Shown in pieces: positions 9,991 to 18,833 of a stretch of 64,000 nt of DNA (the stretch's first letter is position 1; each line of letters starts with the position of its first letter). The position numbers were made by a program, and so were the translations under genes. The notes beneath the pieces were generated by a model. That model did not search any database. It saw nothing but the letters and a program-made list of their open reading frames with translations, and was not told the origin of the DNA. The stretch is from RYN-230 sp963837335 (GTDB lineage Bacteria > Actinomycetota > Actinomycetes > Streptosporangiales > Streptosporangiaceae): assembly GCA_963837335.1 (NCBI GenBank), contig CAWINS010000032.1:62001-126000 (forward strand), read 5' to 3'.

Positions 9991-11471
9991 CCCGGATCGT
10001 GGTGGATCCCGCCCGCCAGATCGGCTCCGTGGACCGCAACGTCTTCGGCGGATTCGTCGAGCACCTGGGCCGCTGCATCTACGGCGGCCTGTACGACGAG
10101 GGCTCACCGCTGGCCGACGGCCAGGGGTTCCGCACCGACGTGCTCGGCCTGCTCCGCGAGTTCCGCATGGGCGTGCTGCGCTGGCCGGGCGGCAACTTCG
10201 TCAGCAACTACCACTGGGCCGACGGCATCGGGCCTCAGGACGACCGGCCCCGCCGCCCCGAACTGGCCTGGGGCGCGGAAGAGTCCAACCGCTTCGGCAC
10301 CGACGAGTTCATGGCCTACTGCCGGCAGCTCGGCACCGAGCCCTACGTCTGCCTGAACATGGGCACCGGCACCCTGGAAGAGGCGCTGGCCTGGGTCGAG
10401 TACTGCAACGGCGCGGGGGACACCGCCTGGGCGCAGCGCCGCCGGGACAACGGCCATCCCGAGCCGTACGGCGTCCGCTACTGGGGCCTGGGCAACGAGA
10501 TGTACGGCGACTGGCAGGTCGGCGCGGTGTCGGCCGAGGAGTACGTGCGCACCGCGACCCGCTGGGCCCGGGCGATCAAGATGCTGGACCCGCAGGCCAA
10601 GCTGGTCAGCTGCGGGATGAACGGCTGGAACGACTGGGACCGGGTGGTCATCGACGGGCTGGCCCCCCTGGTCAACTACCACTCGCTGCACATCTACACC
10701 GGGTCCGACGACTACTGGGTTGACGTGCTCCAGCCGCACCAGGCCGAGCGCGCGATCCGGTGCGCCCGGGCGCTCATCGAGCGGGCGTCGTACGTGAAGA
10801 AGATCGCCCGCCCGCCCCGGATCGCCTACGACGAGTGGAACGTCTGGTTCCGCACCGACGACGGCACGCTGGAGGAGCGCTACAACTTCCCGGACGCGCT
10901 GGCCGTGGCCACCTACCTGAACATCTTCATCCGGAACTGCGACTGGGTGCGGATCGCGAACCTGGCCCAGATGGTGAACGCGATCGCGCCCATCGTCACC
11001 TCGGCCGACGCGGTCGCGGTCCAGCCGATCTACTACCCGGTGCTGCTGCACGCCCGGGCCGCCCTGGACGTCGCGGTCGACGTTCAGGTGAACGCTCCCA
11101 TGATCAATCCGCTGACACCGGACACCAACTACGGCCGGTGGCCGCACCGGGTCGCGGACCTGGGCCCGTTCGCCATGGTCGACGCGGCGGCGACCGCGTC
11201 GGCCGACCGGGGACGGGTCGCGCTGACGCTGGTGAACCGTAACCCGGACGAGCCGGAAACCATCGAGGTCGTCCTGCGCGACCTGGCGTTCGACCGCGAC
11301 GCCCAGATCGCCACCGTCACGGCGGAACGCGGGCGGCAGTCCCGTGTCCTGCCCGATGTCGAGGGTGCGCACCTGGAGGAGTGGTCGGACACCCCGAAAG
11401 GCTCAACGCTCACCCTCACCCTGCCACCGCAGTCATTCACCGTGGTCGAGGCCGCGACGACGGGTGGCTAA
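9987..11471 (+). CDS. GH51 alpha-L-arabinofuranosidase
   Basis: Retaining glycosidase that removes non-reducing alpha-L-arabinofuranosyl groups from arabino-oligosaccharides. With no signal peptide it should act inside the cell on imported sugars. GTG 9987 follows a strong AAGGAGG and gives 494 residues, the usual GH51 length. The catalytic acid/base is Glu171 in GLGNEMYG and the nucleophile Glu283 in AYDEWNVW. WPGGNFVSNYHW is the N-terminal family signature, and a C-terminal beta domain follows (about residues 400-494). It overlaps the LacI gene by 4 bp and is followed after 79 bp by the importer genes. Confidence 0.94.
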   Translation: MTRIVVDPARQIGSVDRNVFGGFVEHLGRCIYGGLYDEGSPLADGQGFRTDVLGLLREFRMGVLRWPGGNFVSNYHWADGIGPQDDRPRRPELAWGAEESNRFGTDEFMAYCRQLGTEPYVCLNMGTGTLEEALAWVEYCNGAGDTAWAQRRRDNGHPEPYGVRYWGLGNEMYGDWQVGAVSAEEYVRTATRWARAIKMLDPQAKLVSCGMNGWNDWDRVVIDGLAPLVNYHSLHIYTGSDDYWVDVLQPHQAERAIRCARALIERASYVKKIARPPRIAYDEWNVWFRTDDGTLEERYNFPDALAVATYLNIFIRNCDWVRIANLAQMVNAIAPIVTSADAVAVQPIYYPVLLHARAALDVAVDVQVNAPMINPLTPDTNYGRWPHRVADLGPFAMVDAAATASADRGRVALTLVNRNPDEPETIEVVLRDLAFDRDAQIATVTAERGRQSRVLPDVEGAHLEEWSDTPKGSTLTLTLPPQSFTVVEAATTGG

Positions 11472-11550
11472 CCGTCCGCCGGACGCACCCCCGCGGCCGC
11501 CCGGACTCCCCCAGAAAAACAACACAGCTCACCTGAGGAGTTCTGCGAAG

Positions 11551-12975
11551 ATGCCCTCCACCTCCCGATTCAGCTGGCCCCACCCCCCGGGGACACGACG
11601 TATCGCAGGGCGCACGGCGACCGGCCTGGCCGGGGCGGCGGCGCTCTGCATGCTGGCCGCGTGCGGCGGCAGCAGCGGCGCCCCGGCTGCCGCTGGCTCG
11701 TCCAGCGCCAGTGCGAGCGCCAGCTCCAGCGCAACGCTGGAGGCTGGCGGTTCCTGCAAGAATTCATCCGCAACGAAAGTCACGTTCTGGGCCTGGGTGC
11801 CCGGAATGGGGCGGGCGGTCACGGAATTCAACAAGACCCACCCGTCCATCTGCGTCACCCAGGAGGACGTGGGTGCAGGCTCTCCGGAGTACGTGAAGAT
11901 CGCCGACGCGCTCAAGGCGGGATCCGGCGCCCCGGACGTGGCCGAGGTCGAGTTCGATGAGCTGCCCTCCTTCGAGGTCACGCACAACGTGGTCAACCTC
12001 GTCCCGTACGGCGCGAACAAGTACAAGAGCAACTTCGTGCCGTGGGCCTGGAAGGAAGTCAGCCAGGGACCCGCGGTCTACGCCATGCCGGGCGACGCGG
12101 GCCCGATGGCCTTCTACTACAACTCCAAGCTGCTGGCCAAGTACCACATCAGCCCGCCGACCACCTGGGCCCAGTTCGCCACCGCCGCGGCCGCGCTGAA
12201 GAAGGCCGACCCGTCCGCGTACATCACCAACTTCTCCGCGACCGACCTGCAATGGGTGATGAGCCTGATGGCGCAGGACAACGCGTGGCCCTTCACCTAC
12301 AGCGGCGGCAGCACGGTGGGCATCAACTGGACCGGCCCGGCCCAGATGAAGTTCGCCGCCTACTGGCAGAAGCTGCTCTCGGCGCACGAGGTGAACGGGA
12401 CCACGGACGTGTCGGCCACGTCCTTCGCCGACATGGACAAGGGCATCGACGCCAGCTGGCTCAGCTCGGCCTGGGGACCGTCGTACTTCGCGCCGGACGC
12501 CAAGCAGTCGGTCGGCGACTGGCGCGCGGCGCCGCTGCCGCAGTGGACGGCGGGCGCGCACGTGGCGGCGAACTGGGGCGGCTCGACCTACCCGGTGTTC
12601 AGCCAGAGCGCGCACAAGGCCGCGGCCGCGGAATTCTCTGAGTGGCTGAACGGGACGGACGCGTCGTGGAGCATCACCAAGACCGCGCCGTCCTCGCTGT
12701 TCCCGACCTACCTCCCGCTGCTCAGCGATCCCTCGTACAAGAACATCACCGTCCCGGTGTCCGGCTCGTCGCACCCCGACCAGGCGTTCACCGCGGCCGC
12801 CAGCAGCATCCAGGGCGTGCCGTGGCCGCCGTTCATGACCGAGGCGCTCACCCAGTCGGCCACGGTGTTCGCAGGCGTGCTGAATGGGAAGGAGACGCTG
12901 GCCGCCGCGTTCCGTAATTTCCAGAATGTCCTCGTGAGCTACGCCAAGCAGCAGGGCTTCACGGTCTCTGGCTGA
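11551..12975 (+). CDS. ABC sugar importer, extracellular solute-binding lipoprotein
   Basis: Family 1 solute-binding protein of a carbohydrate (CUT1) importer, which captures the sugar outside the membrane and hands it to the permeases. ATG 11551 follows TGAGGAG. Residues 1-37 form a lipoprotein signal with the lipobox LAAC, giving Cys38 as the lipidated residue, then a Ser/Ala-rich linker and the binding domain (VTFWAWVPGMGRAVTEFNKTHP, YAMPGDAGPMAFYYNSKLL, FADMDKGIDASWLSSAWGP). The length of 474 residues is typical. Arabinose or arabino-oligosaccharide as ligand is inferred from the neighbours. Confidence 0.92.
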   Translation: MPSTSRFSWPHPPGTRRIAGRTATGLAGAAALCMLAACGGSSGAPAAAGSSSASASASSSATLEAGGSCKNSSATKVTFWAWVPGMGRAVTEFNKTHPSICVTQEDVGAGSPEYVKIADALKAGSGAPDVAEVEFDELPSFEVTHNVVNLVPYGANKYKSNFVPWAWKEVSQGPAVYAMPGDAGPMAFYYNSKLLAKYHISPPTTWAQFATAAAALKKADPSAYITNFSATDLQWVMSLMAQDNAWPFTYSGGSTVGINWTGPAQMKFAAYWQKLLSAHEVNGTTDVSATSFADMDKGIDASWLSSAWGPSYFAPDAKQSVGDWRAAPLPQWTAGAHVAANWGGSTYPVFSQSAHKAAAAEFSEWLNGTDASWSITKTAPSSLFPTYLPLLSDPSYKNITVPVSGSSHPDQAFTAAASSIQGVPWPPFMTEALTQSATVFAGVLNGKETLAAAFRNFQNVLVSYAKQQGFTVSG

Positions 12976-13095
12976 CCGCCTCCTGACCGCCGGCCGGCGG
13001 GCGCCACTCCCCCGAGCGTGCCCGCCGGCGGCCCCCCGGTCCCGGCCTGCCCAGGCCCGGCCCGCCTCGTCCCGCCGAGAAAGGAGAACCCCACC

Positions 13096-14037
13096 GTGAA
13101 CGGCACCGTCACCGGGGCCCCCAGACGCCCGCCCCCGCTGCGGAGCGCGCTGGTGCAGTCGACGTGGAGCCGCCGGCGGGACCGCGCGGGCTTCTGGTTC
13201 GTCGCCCCGTTCCTGACCCTCTTCGTGGTCCTGCTGCTGGCCCCGCTCGGGTACGCGGTCTACACCAGCCTGTACACCACGCGCATCATCGGCGGCACCG
13301 TGTTCACCGGCGCGGCCAACTACACCCAGACCCTGCAGTCGGGCGAGTTCTGGTCCGGTGTCATCAGGGTGATCATCTTCGCCGCGATCCAGATCCCGGT
13401 GATGCTGGCCATCGCCTTCTTCTTCGCGACGATCTTCGACCTCGGGGTGGCCAAGTACGGCACCTTGTTCCGGACCATCTTCTTCATCCCGTTCGCGGTG
13501 CCCGCGGTGGTGGGCGCGGTGATGTGGTCGTTCCTGCTGGAGCCCCAGTTCGGCCCGTTCGTGCACCTCGCTAACGCCCTCGGGTTCGGCGGCACCGACT
13601 ACTTCTCCAGCAACCTGATCCTCCCGACGATCATCGTGATCGTCATCTGGGAGTGGACCGGCTACAACATGGTGATCCTGTACACCGCGCTGAGATCGGT
13701 GCCGCGGGACGTCATCGAGGCCGCGATCCTGGACGACACCCCGCTGTGGAAGATCATCCTGAAGGTGAAGCTGCCGATGGTCCGCCCGGCCATCGTGCTG
13801 CTGGTGTTCATCAACACGATCGGCGCCCTGCAGCTGTTCACCGAGCCGCTGATCCTGCAGTACTTCGAGACCCAGGCCATCTCGGTCAACTTCACGCCGA
13901 CCCTGTACATCTACAACACCGCGATCGCGGGCGGCCAGTACAACCTGGCCGCCGCGGCCGCGGTGATCCTCGGCGTGGTCATCGTGATCATCTCGGTCAG
14001 CTCGCTGTTCGTCCGCCGCCGCAGGAGTGAGGTCTGA
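13096..14037 (+). CDS. ABC sugar importer permease (MalF/UgpA type)
   Basis: Integral membrane subunit of the CUT1 importer, 313 residues with six predicted membrane helices starting at FWFVAPFLTLFVVLLLAPLGYAVY. The cytoplasmic EAA loop that docks on the ATPase is visible as EAAILDDTPLWKIILKVKLP. GTG 13096 is chosen because AAGGAGA lies upstream. The stop overlaps the next permease start (ATGA). It pairs with the permease at 14037 and the ATPase at 15022. Confidence 0.93.
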   Translation: MNGTVTGAPRRPPPLRSALVQSTWSRRRDRAGFWFVAPFLTLFVVLLLAPLGYAVYTSLYTTRIIGGTVFTGAANYTQTLQSGEFWSGVIRVIIFAAIQIPVMLAIAFFFATIFDLGVAKYGTLFRTIFFIPFAVPAVVGAVMWSFLLEPQFGPFVHLANALGFGGTDYFSSNLILPTIIVIVIWEWTGYNMVILYTALRSVPRDVIEAAILDDTPLWKIILKVKLPMVRPAIVLLVFINTIGALQLFTEPLILQYFETQAISVNFTPTLYIYNTAIAGGQYNLAAAAAVILGVVIVIISVSSLFVRRRRSEV

Positions 14038-15011
14038 TGAGTGCCACCACCGTGGTCCGGCCCGGACCCGAGCCCGGGCCCGGGACTCCCCCGCCCCCGC
14101 CGCCCCGGCCGAAGCGCCGCCTGGCCGACGAGGACAGCATCCCGATCGAGTACTACGGGCTGCGCCGCGGCACGGTCACCACGGTCACCGTGCTGTGCGT
14201 CCTGTTCGCGGTCTTCACCCTGATCCCCATCGCCTGGCTGCTCATCAACTCGACCAAGACCCAGGCCAACATCTTCGAGTCGTTCGGCTTCTGGTTCGCC
14301 TCGCCGTTCGTGTTCGGCCGGAACTTCGCCCTGCTGTTCCAGAACGTGGACGGCTACGGGATCTACTTCCAGTGGTTCGGCAACACGGTGCTGTACGCGG
14401 TGGTCGGCGGGGGCGGGGCCACCGCGCTGGCCGCCCTGGCCGGGTACGGCTTCGCCCGGTACCGCTTCCGGGGTCACCGGGCGCTGTTCTACCTGGTGAT
14501 CGGGGCCCTGCTGGTGCCGATCACGGCGATCACCCTGCCGCTGTACCTGAGCTACGCCAAGGTGCACCTGATCAACTCGGTCTGGGGCATGATCCTGCCC
14601 AGCATGGTCAGCCCGGTCGGCGTGTACCTGATGAAGGTGTTCGTCGAGGTCTCGGTCCCCCGCGAGCTCATCGACGCGGCCCGCATCGACGGGGCCGGCG
14701 AGCTGCGGATCTTCCTCCGGCTGGCGCTGCCGCTGATGGTGCCGGGGCTGATGACCGTGCTGCTGCTGAACGTGGTCACGGTGTGGAACAACTACTTCCT
14801 GCCACTGATCATCTTCAGCCAGAACCAGCTGTACCCGCTCACCGTCGGCCTGGGCCTGTGGTCCGAGCGCGCCCAGAACAGCGGCAACGCCGAACTCTTT
14901 CCGCTGGTCGTGCTCGGCGGCCTGGTGACCATCGTGCCGCTGATCGCGCTATTCCTGATCCTGCAGCGGTACTGGCGCAGCGGGCTGCTGCTCGGCAGCA
15001 TCGCGAACTGA
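14037..15011 (+). CDS. ABC sugar importer permease (MalG/UgpE type)
   Basis: Second membrane subunit of the CUT1 importer, 324 residues. A proline-rich cytoplasmic N-terminus (about residues 1-35) precedes six predicted helices. The EAA-type loop reads DAARIDGAGELRIFLRLALP, and FLPLIIFSQNQLYPLTVGL is typical of MalG-like subunits. It overlaps the upstream permease by 4 bp and is followed by the ATPase after 10 bp. Confidence 0.93.
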   Translation: MSATTVVRPGPEPGPGTPPPPPPRPKRRLADEDSIPIEYYGLRRGTVTTVTVLCVLFAVFTLIPIAWLLINSTKTQANIFESFGFWFASPFVFGRNFALLFQNVDGYGIYFQWFGNTVLYAVVGGGGATALAALAGYGFARYRFRGHRALFYLVIGALLVPITAITLPLYLSYAKVHLINSVWGMILPSMVSPVGVYLMKVFVEVSVPRELIDAARIDGAGELRIFLRLALPLMVPGLMTVLLLNVVTVWNNYFLPLIIFSQNQLYPLTVGLGLWSERAQNSGNAELFPLVVLGGLVTIVPLIALFLILQRYWRSGLLLGSIAN

Positions 15012-15021
15012 AGGGGGCACC

Positions 15022-16263
15022 GTGCCTGAGAGCGTGACCCTGGAAGGCCTGAGCAAGGTCTACCCGAACGGCACCGTCGCAGTGCGGGGTCTGGACCTGC
15101 ACGTCAACGCGGGCGAGTTCATGGTCCTGGTCGGGCCGTCCGGGTGCGGCAAGACGTCGGCGCTGCGCATGGTGGCCGGCCTGGAGCAGATCAGCGGGGG
15201 GACCCTGCGCTTCGGCGACCAGGTGGTCAACGCGGTACCGCCGCGCCGGCGGGACGTGGCCATGGTGTTCCAGAACTACGCGCTGTACCCGCACCTGACC
15301 GTGGCCCAGAACATCGCGTTCGCGCTGGAGAACCGGAAGATGCCGAAGGCGGAGCGGGAGCGCCGGGTCCGCGAGGCCGCGGCCATCCTGGGCCTGACCC
15401 CCATGCTGGGCCGCAAGCCGCGGCAGCTGTCCGGCGGGCAGCGGCAGCGGGTCGCCATGGGCCGGGCGATCGTCCGTGAGCCGGCCATCTTCCTGATGGA
15501 CGAGCCGCTGTCCAACCTGGACGCGAAGCTGCGGGTGCAGATGCGCGCCGAGGTGCTGCGGGTACACCGCCGGATCGGGGCCGCCACGCTGTACGTCACC
15601 CACGACCAGACCGAGGCCATGACCATGGGAGACCGGGTGGCGGTGCTGCGCGACGGCGTCCTGCAGCAGGCCGGGGCGCCCCGGGATCTCTACGACGGGC
15701 CGGCCAACGTGTTCGTGGCCACGTTCATGGGCTCGCCATCGATGAACCTGTACGAGGCGGGGCTGGAGGTCACCGGGGAGGTGGCGGAACTAGTCCTGGG
15801 CCACCAGCGGCTGTCCCTGCCCCCGGCGGTACTCAAGCGGGTCAGCGGCCTGGCCGCCTACCACGACGGGACCGTGATCGCCGGCATCCGCCCGGAGAGC
15901 CTGACCGACCCGGGTACCGGCGGTGGCCCGGGCGGGACGGCGCCGGAGCCGGGGACCAGCCTCACCGTCGACGTCCAGCTGGTCGAGGTACTCGGCAGCG
16001 AGCAGCTCGTCCACTTCCACCTGGACGCGCGGCGGGTCCGGGAGGAAGCCGAGCTCCGCGGGCAGCTGAGCGCCCCGGCGGATCCGTCCACCGCGACCGT
16101 GGCGATGGAGTCCCAGGGCGAGATCGTCGCCGCCACCGTGGCCAGCGGGGTGGCGCGGGTCGATCCCCGGGCCGCGATCCGCGCCCACGCCCCCGCGGTG
16201 CTGGCCGTCGACGTGGAGCGGCTGCACTTCTTCGACCCGGCCACCGGGGCAGCGATCAGCTAG
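15022..16263 (+). CDS. ABC sugar importer ATPase (MsmK/UgpC type)
   Basis: ATP-hydrolysing subunit of the importer, 413 residues from GTG 15022. Visible motifs are Walker A GPSGCGKTS, the Q-loop VFQNYALYPHLT, signature LSGGQRQRVAMGRA, Walker B IFLMDEPLSNLDAKLR and the H-loop YVTHDQTEAMTMGDR. The C-terminal part (after about residue 235) is a TOBE/MalK-like regulatory domain. Many actinomycetes use one shared MsmK for several sugar importers. Here the ATPase lies in the operon, so the importer is self-contained. Confidence 0.94.
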   Translation: MPESVTLEGLSKVYPNGTVAVRGLDLHVNAGEFMVLVGPSGCGKTSALRMVAGLEQISGGTLRFGDQVVNAVPPRRRDVAMVFQNYALYPHLTVAQNIAFALENRKMPKAERERRVREAAAILGLTPMLGRKPRQLSGGQRQRVAMGRAIVREPAIFLMDEPLSNLDAKLRVQMRAEVLRVHRRIGAATLYVTHDQTEAMTMGDRVAVLRDGVLQQAGAPRDLYDGPANVFVATFMGSPSMNLYEAGLEVTGEVAELVLGHQRLSLPPAVLKRVSGLAAYHDGTVIAGIRPESLTDPGTGGGPGGTAPEPGTSLTVDVQLVEVLGSEQLVHFHLDARRVREEAELRGQLSAPADPSTATVAMESQGEIVAATVASGVARVDPRAAIRAHAPAVLAVDVERLHFFDPATGAAIS

Positions 16264-16325
16264 TCCTCCCGCCGGCTCCAGGTCCGCTGCTAAATTCGGT
16301 GGTATGACGGTCGCGGGGGGACGTC

Positions 16326-16793
16326 GTGTTTGCGCTCTCCGGCCCTGGACGGTGGTCCATGACAAACCGCAGCAAAGGATGGCTGTGGACCCGCGAAGTG
16401 GTGAGCTTGCCTGCCCGCAGCCAGGACGCGTCCACCGACCTGGAGTGGCAGTGGACTTTACGGGCCGACGGGTCCGTGTGGTGGCGGCTGAGCCGGGTCC
16501 GCGGCCGGGAAGAGCACAACGACTGGCAATCCGCCGGGCAGCTGGACACGGCCGCCTGGAAAGCGCTCGCGGGAGGCCGGCTGACGCCCGCCGACTACCT
16601 GGAGACGTACGCCCGTAACCACGGCCACCGGCTGGCCCTGCCACGGCACCGGGCGACCCAGCGCGAGACGTGCCCGGCCTGCGGCGCCCTGGCCAACAGC
16701 GGGCGCGACGGCACGCTGCTGCCACACCAGCGCCCGGCCCAGGACTGGCCCGCCCGGTTCGTTCCCTGTGCGGGCCGGGCCCCGCGGCGGTGA
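16326..16793 (+). CDS. hypothetical protein with a CPACG motif
   Basis: Not recognised. The frame from GTG 16326 encodes 155 residues; ATG 16359 (MTNRSKGWLWTREVV) is an equally likely start. It is rich in Trp and charged residues (EWQWTLRADGSVWWRLSRV), has an acidic or helical middle (DTAAWKALAGGRLTPADYLETYARNHGH) and near its C-terminus CPACG, half of a possible zinc knuckle. No membrane segment is seen. It follows the importer operon by 62 bp but shows no functional link to it. Confidence 0.55.
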   Translation: MFALSGPGRWSMTNRSKGWLWTREVVSLPARSQDASTDLEWQWTLRADGSVWWRLSRVRGREEHNDWQSAGQLDTAAWKALAGGRLTPADYLETYARNHGHRLALPRHRATQRETCPACGALANSGRDGTLLPHQRPAQDWPARFVPCAGRAPRR

Positions 16794-16855
16794 GCGGCTC
16801 TCCCGTCGCCCAAGCTCCCAGGGTCGGCCTGGGTCGCGTGCCGTAAGTTGCTGCC

Positions 16856-17314
16856 ATGGACCGTGCCAGCCCGCCCAGCGGGTACTCCGGCACCCCGCTG
16901 GCCGTGAAACTGGGCATCCGGTCCGGCCACGCGGTGGCCGTGCTGGATGGCCCGGACGGGTTCGCGGAGAGCCTGGCCGCGCAGGCCGGGGCGGAGGTCC
17001 GCCCGGACCTGAACGGCGGCGCGCTGTTCGACGTGATCGTGTTCTTCTCGCCGTGGCGCGCCGACCTGGAGTCGGAGCTGGGGCGGCTGCGCGGGCACAT
17101 GGCCCCGGCGTGCGGGCTGTGGATCGCCTGGCCCAAGCGCGCGGCCAGGGTCCCCACGGACATGAGCGACGCCGTGGTGCGGGAGGTGGCCCTGCCCACC
17201 GGCCTGGTGGACAACAAAGTCTGCGCCATCGACGCGACCTGGTCCGCCCTCCGCCTGGTCATCCGAAGAGTTAATCGGGGACCCGAGCCCGCGGACCCCC
17301 AACGAGCCCGCTGA
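16856..17314 (+). CDS. DUF3052 family protein
   Basis: A small conserved actinobacterial protein of unknown function, 152 residues from ATG 16856. Family hallmarks are YSGTPLAVKLGIRSGHAVAVLD at the N-terminus, GLWIAWPKRAARVPTDM in the middle and the C-terminal GLVDNKVCAIDATWSALRLVIRR. No membrane or export signal is present. It is followed by about 200 bp of non-coding DNA before the convergent VOC gene. Confidence 0.85.
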   Translation: MDRASPPSGYSGTPLAVKLGIRSGHAVAVLDGPDGFAESLAAQAGAEVRPDLNGGALFDVIVFFSPWRADLESELGRLRGHMAPACGLWIAWPKRAARVPTDMSDAVVREVALPTGLVDNKVCAIDATWSALRLVIRRVNRGPEPADPQRAR

Positions 17315-17523
17315 CCTGGCCAGGCCAGCTTTCCGAAGCTGCCGGGTTAGTCACGGCTCGCCGGGAACACGCCTCCGGCGCCCCCGCCTCGTCAGCGATG
17401 CGCCTCTGCAACCTCCCAACTATCACGCTCGACCAGCAGGCCGCTTTCCCGAGCTGCACGGGTAGGCCAGTAGATACAGCCGAGGAAGGAGCCGTCGGCG
17501 AGCAGCCGGGCCTGGTCCTGCGA

Positions 17524-18042
17524 TCAGTCGATCAGGTGGTGGCCGTCGAACTCGCCGAGGTCCTCGCGGTACAGCTCGAGACCGACGCCGTTCGGGTCGC
17601 GGAAGTACATGCTCTCCTCGACACCACGGTCCGGCCCCAGGTACTCGAATCCGGTGTCGTCGAACTTCTTCCTGGCCGCGTCGTACTGCTGCTGCGGGAT
17701 GGAGATGGCCAGGTGCTGGACACCGCCGATGGTCTCCTGCCAGGCGGGATGATCATGCCCGGGGAAATCGAAGAAGCCGAGCATGTTCTTGTTGCCGATG
17801 TCGAAGAAGAAATGGCTGGAGCCCGCGTAGTCCCGGTTCTCCACCAGTTCGACCAGCGGGAAGCCCAGGAACTCCTGATAGAACTGAATCGTCTCCTCGA
17901 CATCACGGCAGATCAGCGCGACGTGGTGGACGCCGCGGACGGGAGTGGCGGGCCGCTCGCCCGGTGGCCGCAGATAGCGCTGGCGCAATTCCTTCCGGCG
18001 GGTCCGGACCTTCTCCAGTTCCGCGCCCTCGGGCTGTGGCAT
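17524..18042 (-). CDS. VOC-family (glyoxalase-like) protein
   Basis: Vicinal-oxygen-chelate fold protein, 172 residues. The N-terminal 35 residues are charged and helical, then come the two beta-alpha-beta-beta-beta units, with VHHVALICRDVEETIQFYQEFLGFPLVEL and VQHLAISIPQQQYDAARKKF. The first His (VHHVAL), His of QHLA and Glu of GLELYRED would be metal ligands. Substrate unknown: dioxygenase, glyoxalase or antibiotic-binding activity are all possible. The neighbouring stress gene is on the same strand, 105 bp upstream. Confidence 0.8.
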   Translation of the reverse strand: MPQPEGAELEKVRTRRKELRQRYLRPPGERPATPVRGVHHVALICRDVEETIQFYQEFLGFPLVELVENRDYAGSSHFFFDIGNKNMLGFFDFPGHDHPAWQETIGGVQHLAISIPQQQYDAARKKFDDTGFEYLGPDRGVEESMYFRDPNGVGLELYREDLGEFDGHHLID

Positions 18043-18147
18043 GACCGGCCTCCCTGCGTAGTCGCCGTGACCGGCCCCGGCGGCAGCGCCGGCCCGGCCA
18101 GCCTCAGGCTAACCCAGCCCGGGCCGCCCACCGGACCAGCCCGGGGC

Positions 18148-18600
18148 TCATTCGTTCCGGCTTACCGGCACGACCACGACCGGGCACAGCGCGTGGTGCG
18201 TGACCTGGGTGCTGACCGAGCCCAGCACCAGCCGGGCAAAACCACCCGCCCCCCGGGCCCCCACCACGAGCAGGTCCGCGTCCTGCGACGCGTTGATCAG
18301 TTCGTCGGCAGCCGTGCCGCTGAGCGCGCGCACGGTCACCGGTGCGCCGGGCGGCGCACCGCGCCGCGCGACCGCCTGGTTCACCAGTTCCTGGGTCGCC
18401 TTCTCCGCCTGGGCCCGGCCTTCCTCTTCGGCCGGGTAGTAGTCGGCCGGCGCGTATCCCGGACCGTAGATGCCGGACACGATCGGGCTCACGGTGATCA
18501 CGGTCAGCGGGGTCTTCCTGAGGTCGGCCTCGTTCAGGGCCCAGTCCAGGGCGCTGAGGGAGTGTTCCGAACCGTCCACCCCGACGATGATGCCTGGCAT
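18148..18600 (-). CDS. universal stress protein, UspA family
   Basis: Single-domain universal stress protein of 150 residues. The N-terminal strand is IIVGVDGSEHSLSALDWAL, and the ATP-binding motif of G-x2-G-x9-G-S/T type is seen in VGARGAGGFARLVLGSVS, so it probably binds ATP. In mycobacteria and Streptomyces such proteins are often controlled by DevR/DosR-type regulators, and one is encoded divergently 230 bp away. The shared upstream region 18601-18833 is a natural place for control of both. Confidence 0.9.
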   Translation of the reverse strand: MPGIIVGVDGSEHSLSALDWALNEADLRKTPLTVITVSPIVSGIYGPGYAPADYYPAEEEGRAQAEKATQELVNQAVARRGAPPGAPVTVRALSGTAADELINASQDADLLVVGARGAGGFARLVLGSVSTQVTHHALCPVVVVPVSRNE

Positions 18601-18833
18601 CCGCTGTCCTTTCTCCGTGGCCTTTCCGGTTTCTTCCGCGCGCCTTCCACCCTCAGGCTAGGAGTACCCACCCGGGCGGGGCAGCGCCGCCCTTCCCGCC
18701 CCGGGAAGACTTTCGGGCCGGTGGCGCGCGCCGGCCAAAGGCCCCGGGCTTACGCTGTACGCGACGGGTATCTGCGTGTGTGCGCAGCGGGGCGGATCGC
18801 GCCCGGCTCACCGGGCCGAGGAGCATGCCATTG

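Noticed and set aside
16304..16618. Alternative 104-codon frame starting at ATG 16304
   Set aside because: Its Arg/Gly/Pro-rich composition looks like a shadow. The overlapping frame from 16326 has balanced composition and a CPACG motif.
18702..18720. Possible DosR-type box between the Usp and response regulator genes (GGAAGACTTTCGGGCC)
   Set aside because: Only part of the expected GGGACTTNNGGCCC symmetry is present, and no second copy was found upstream of the other candidate regulon genes.
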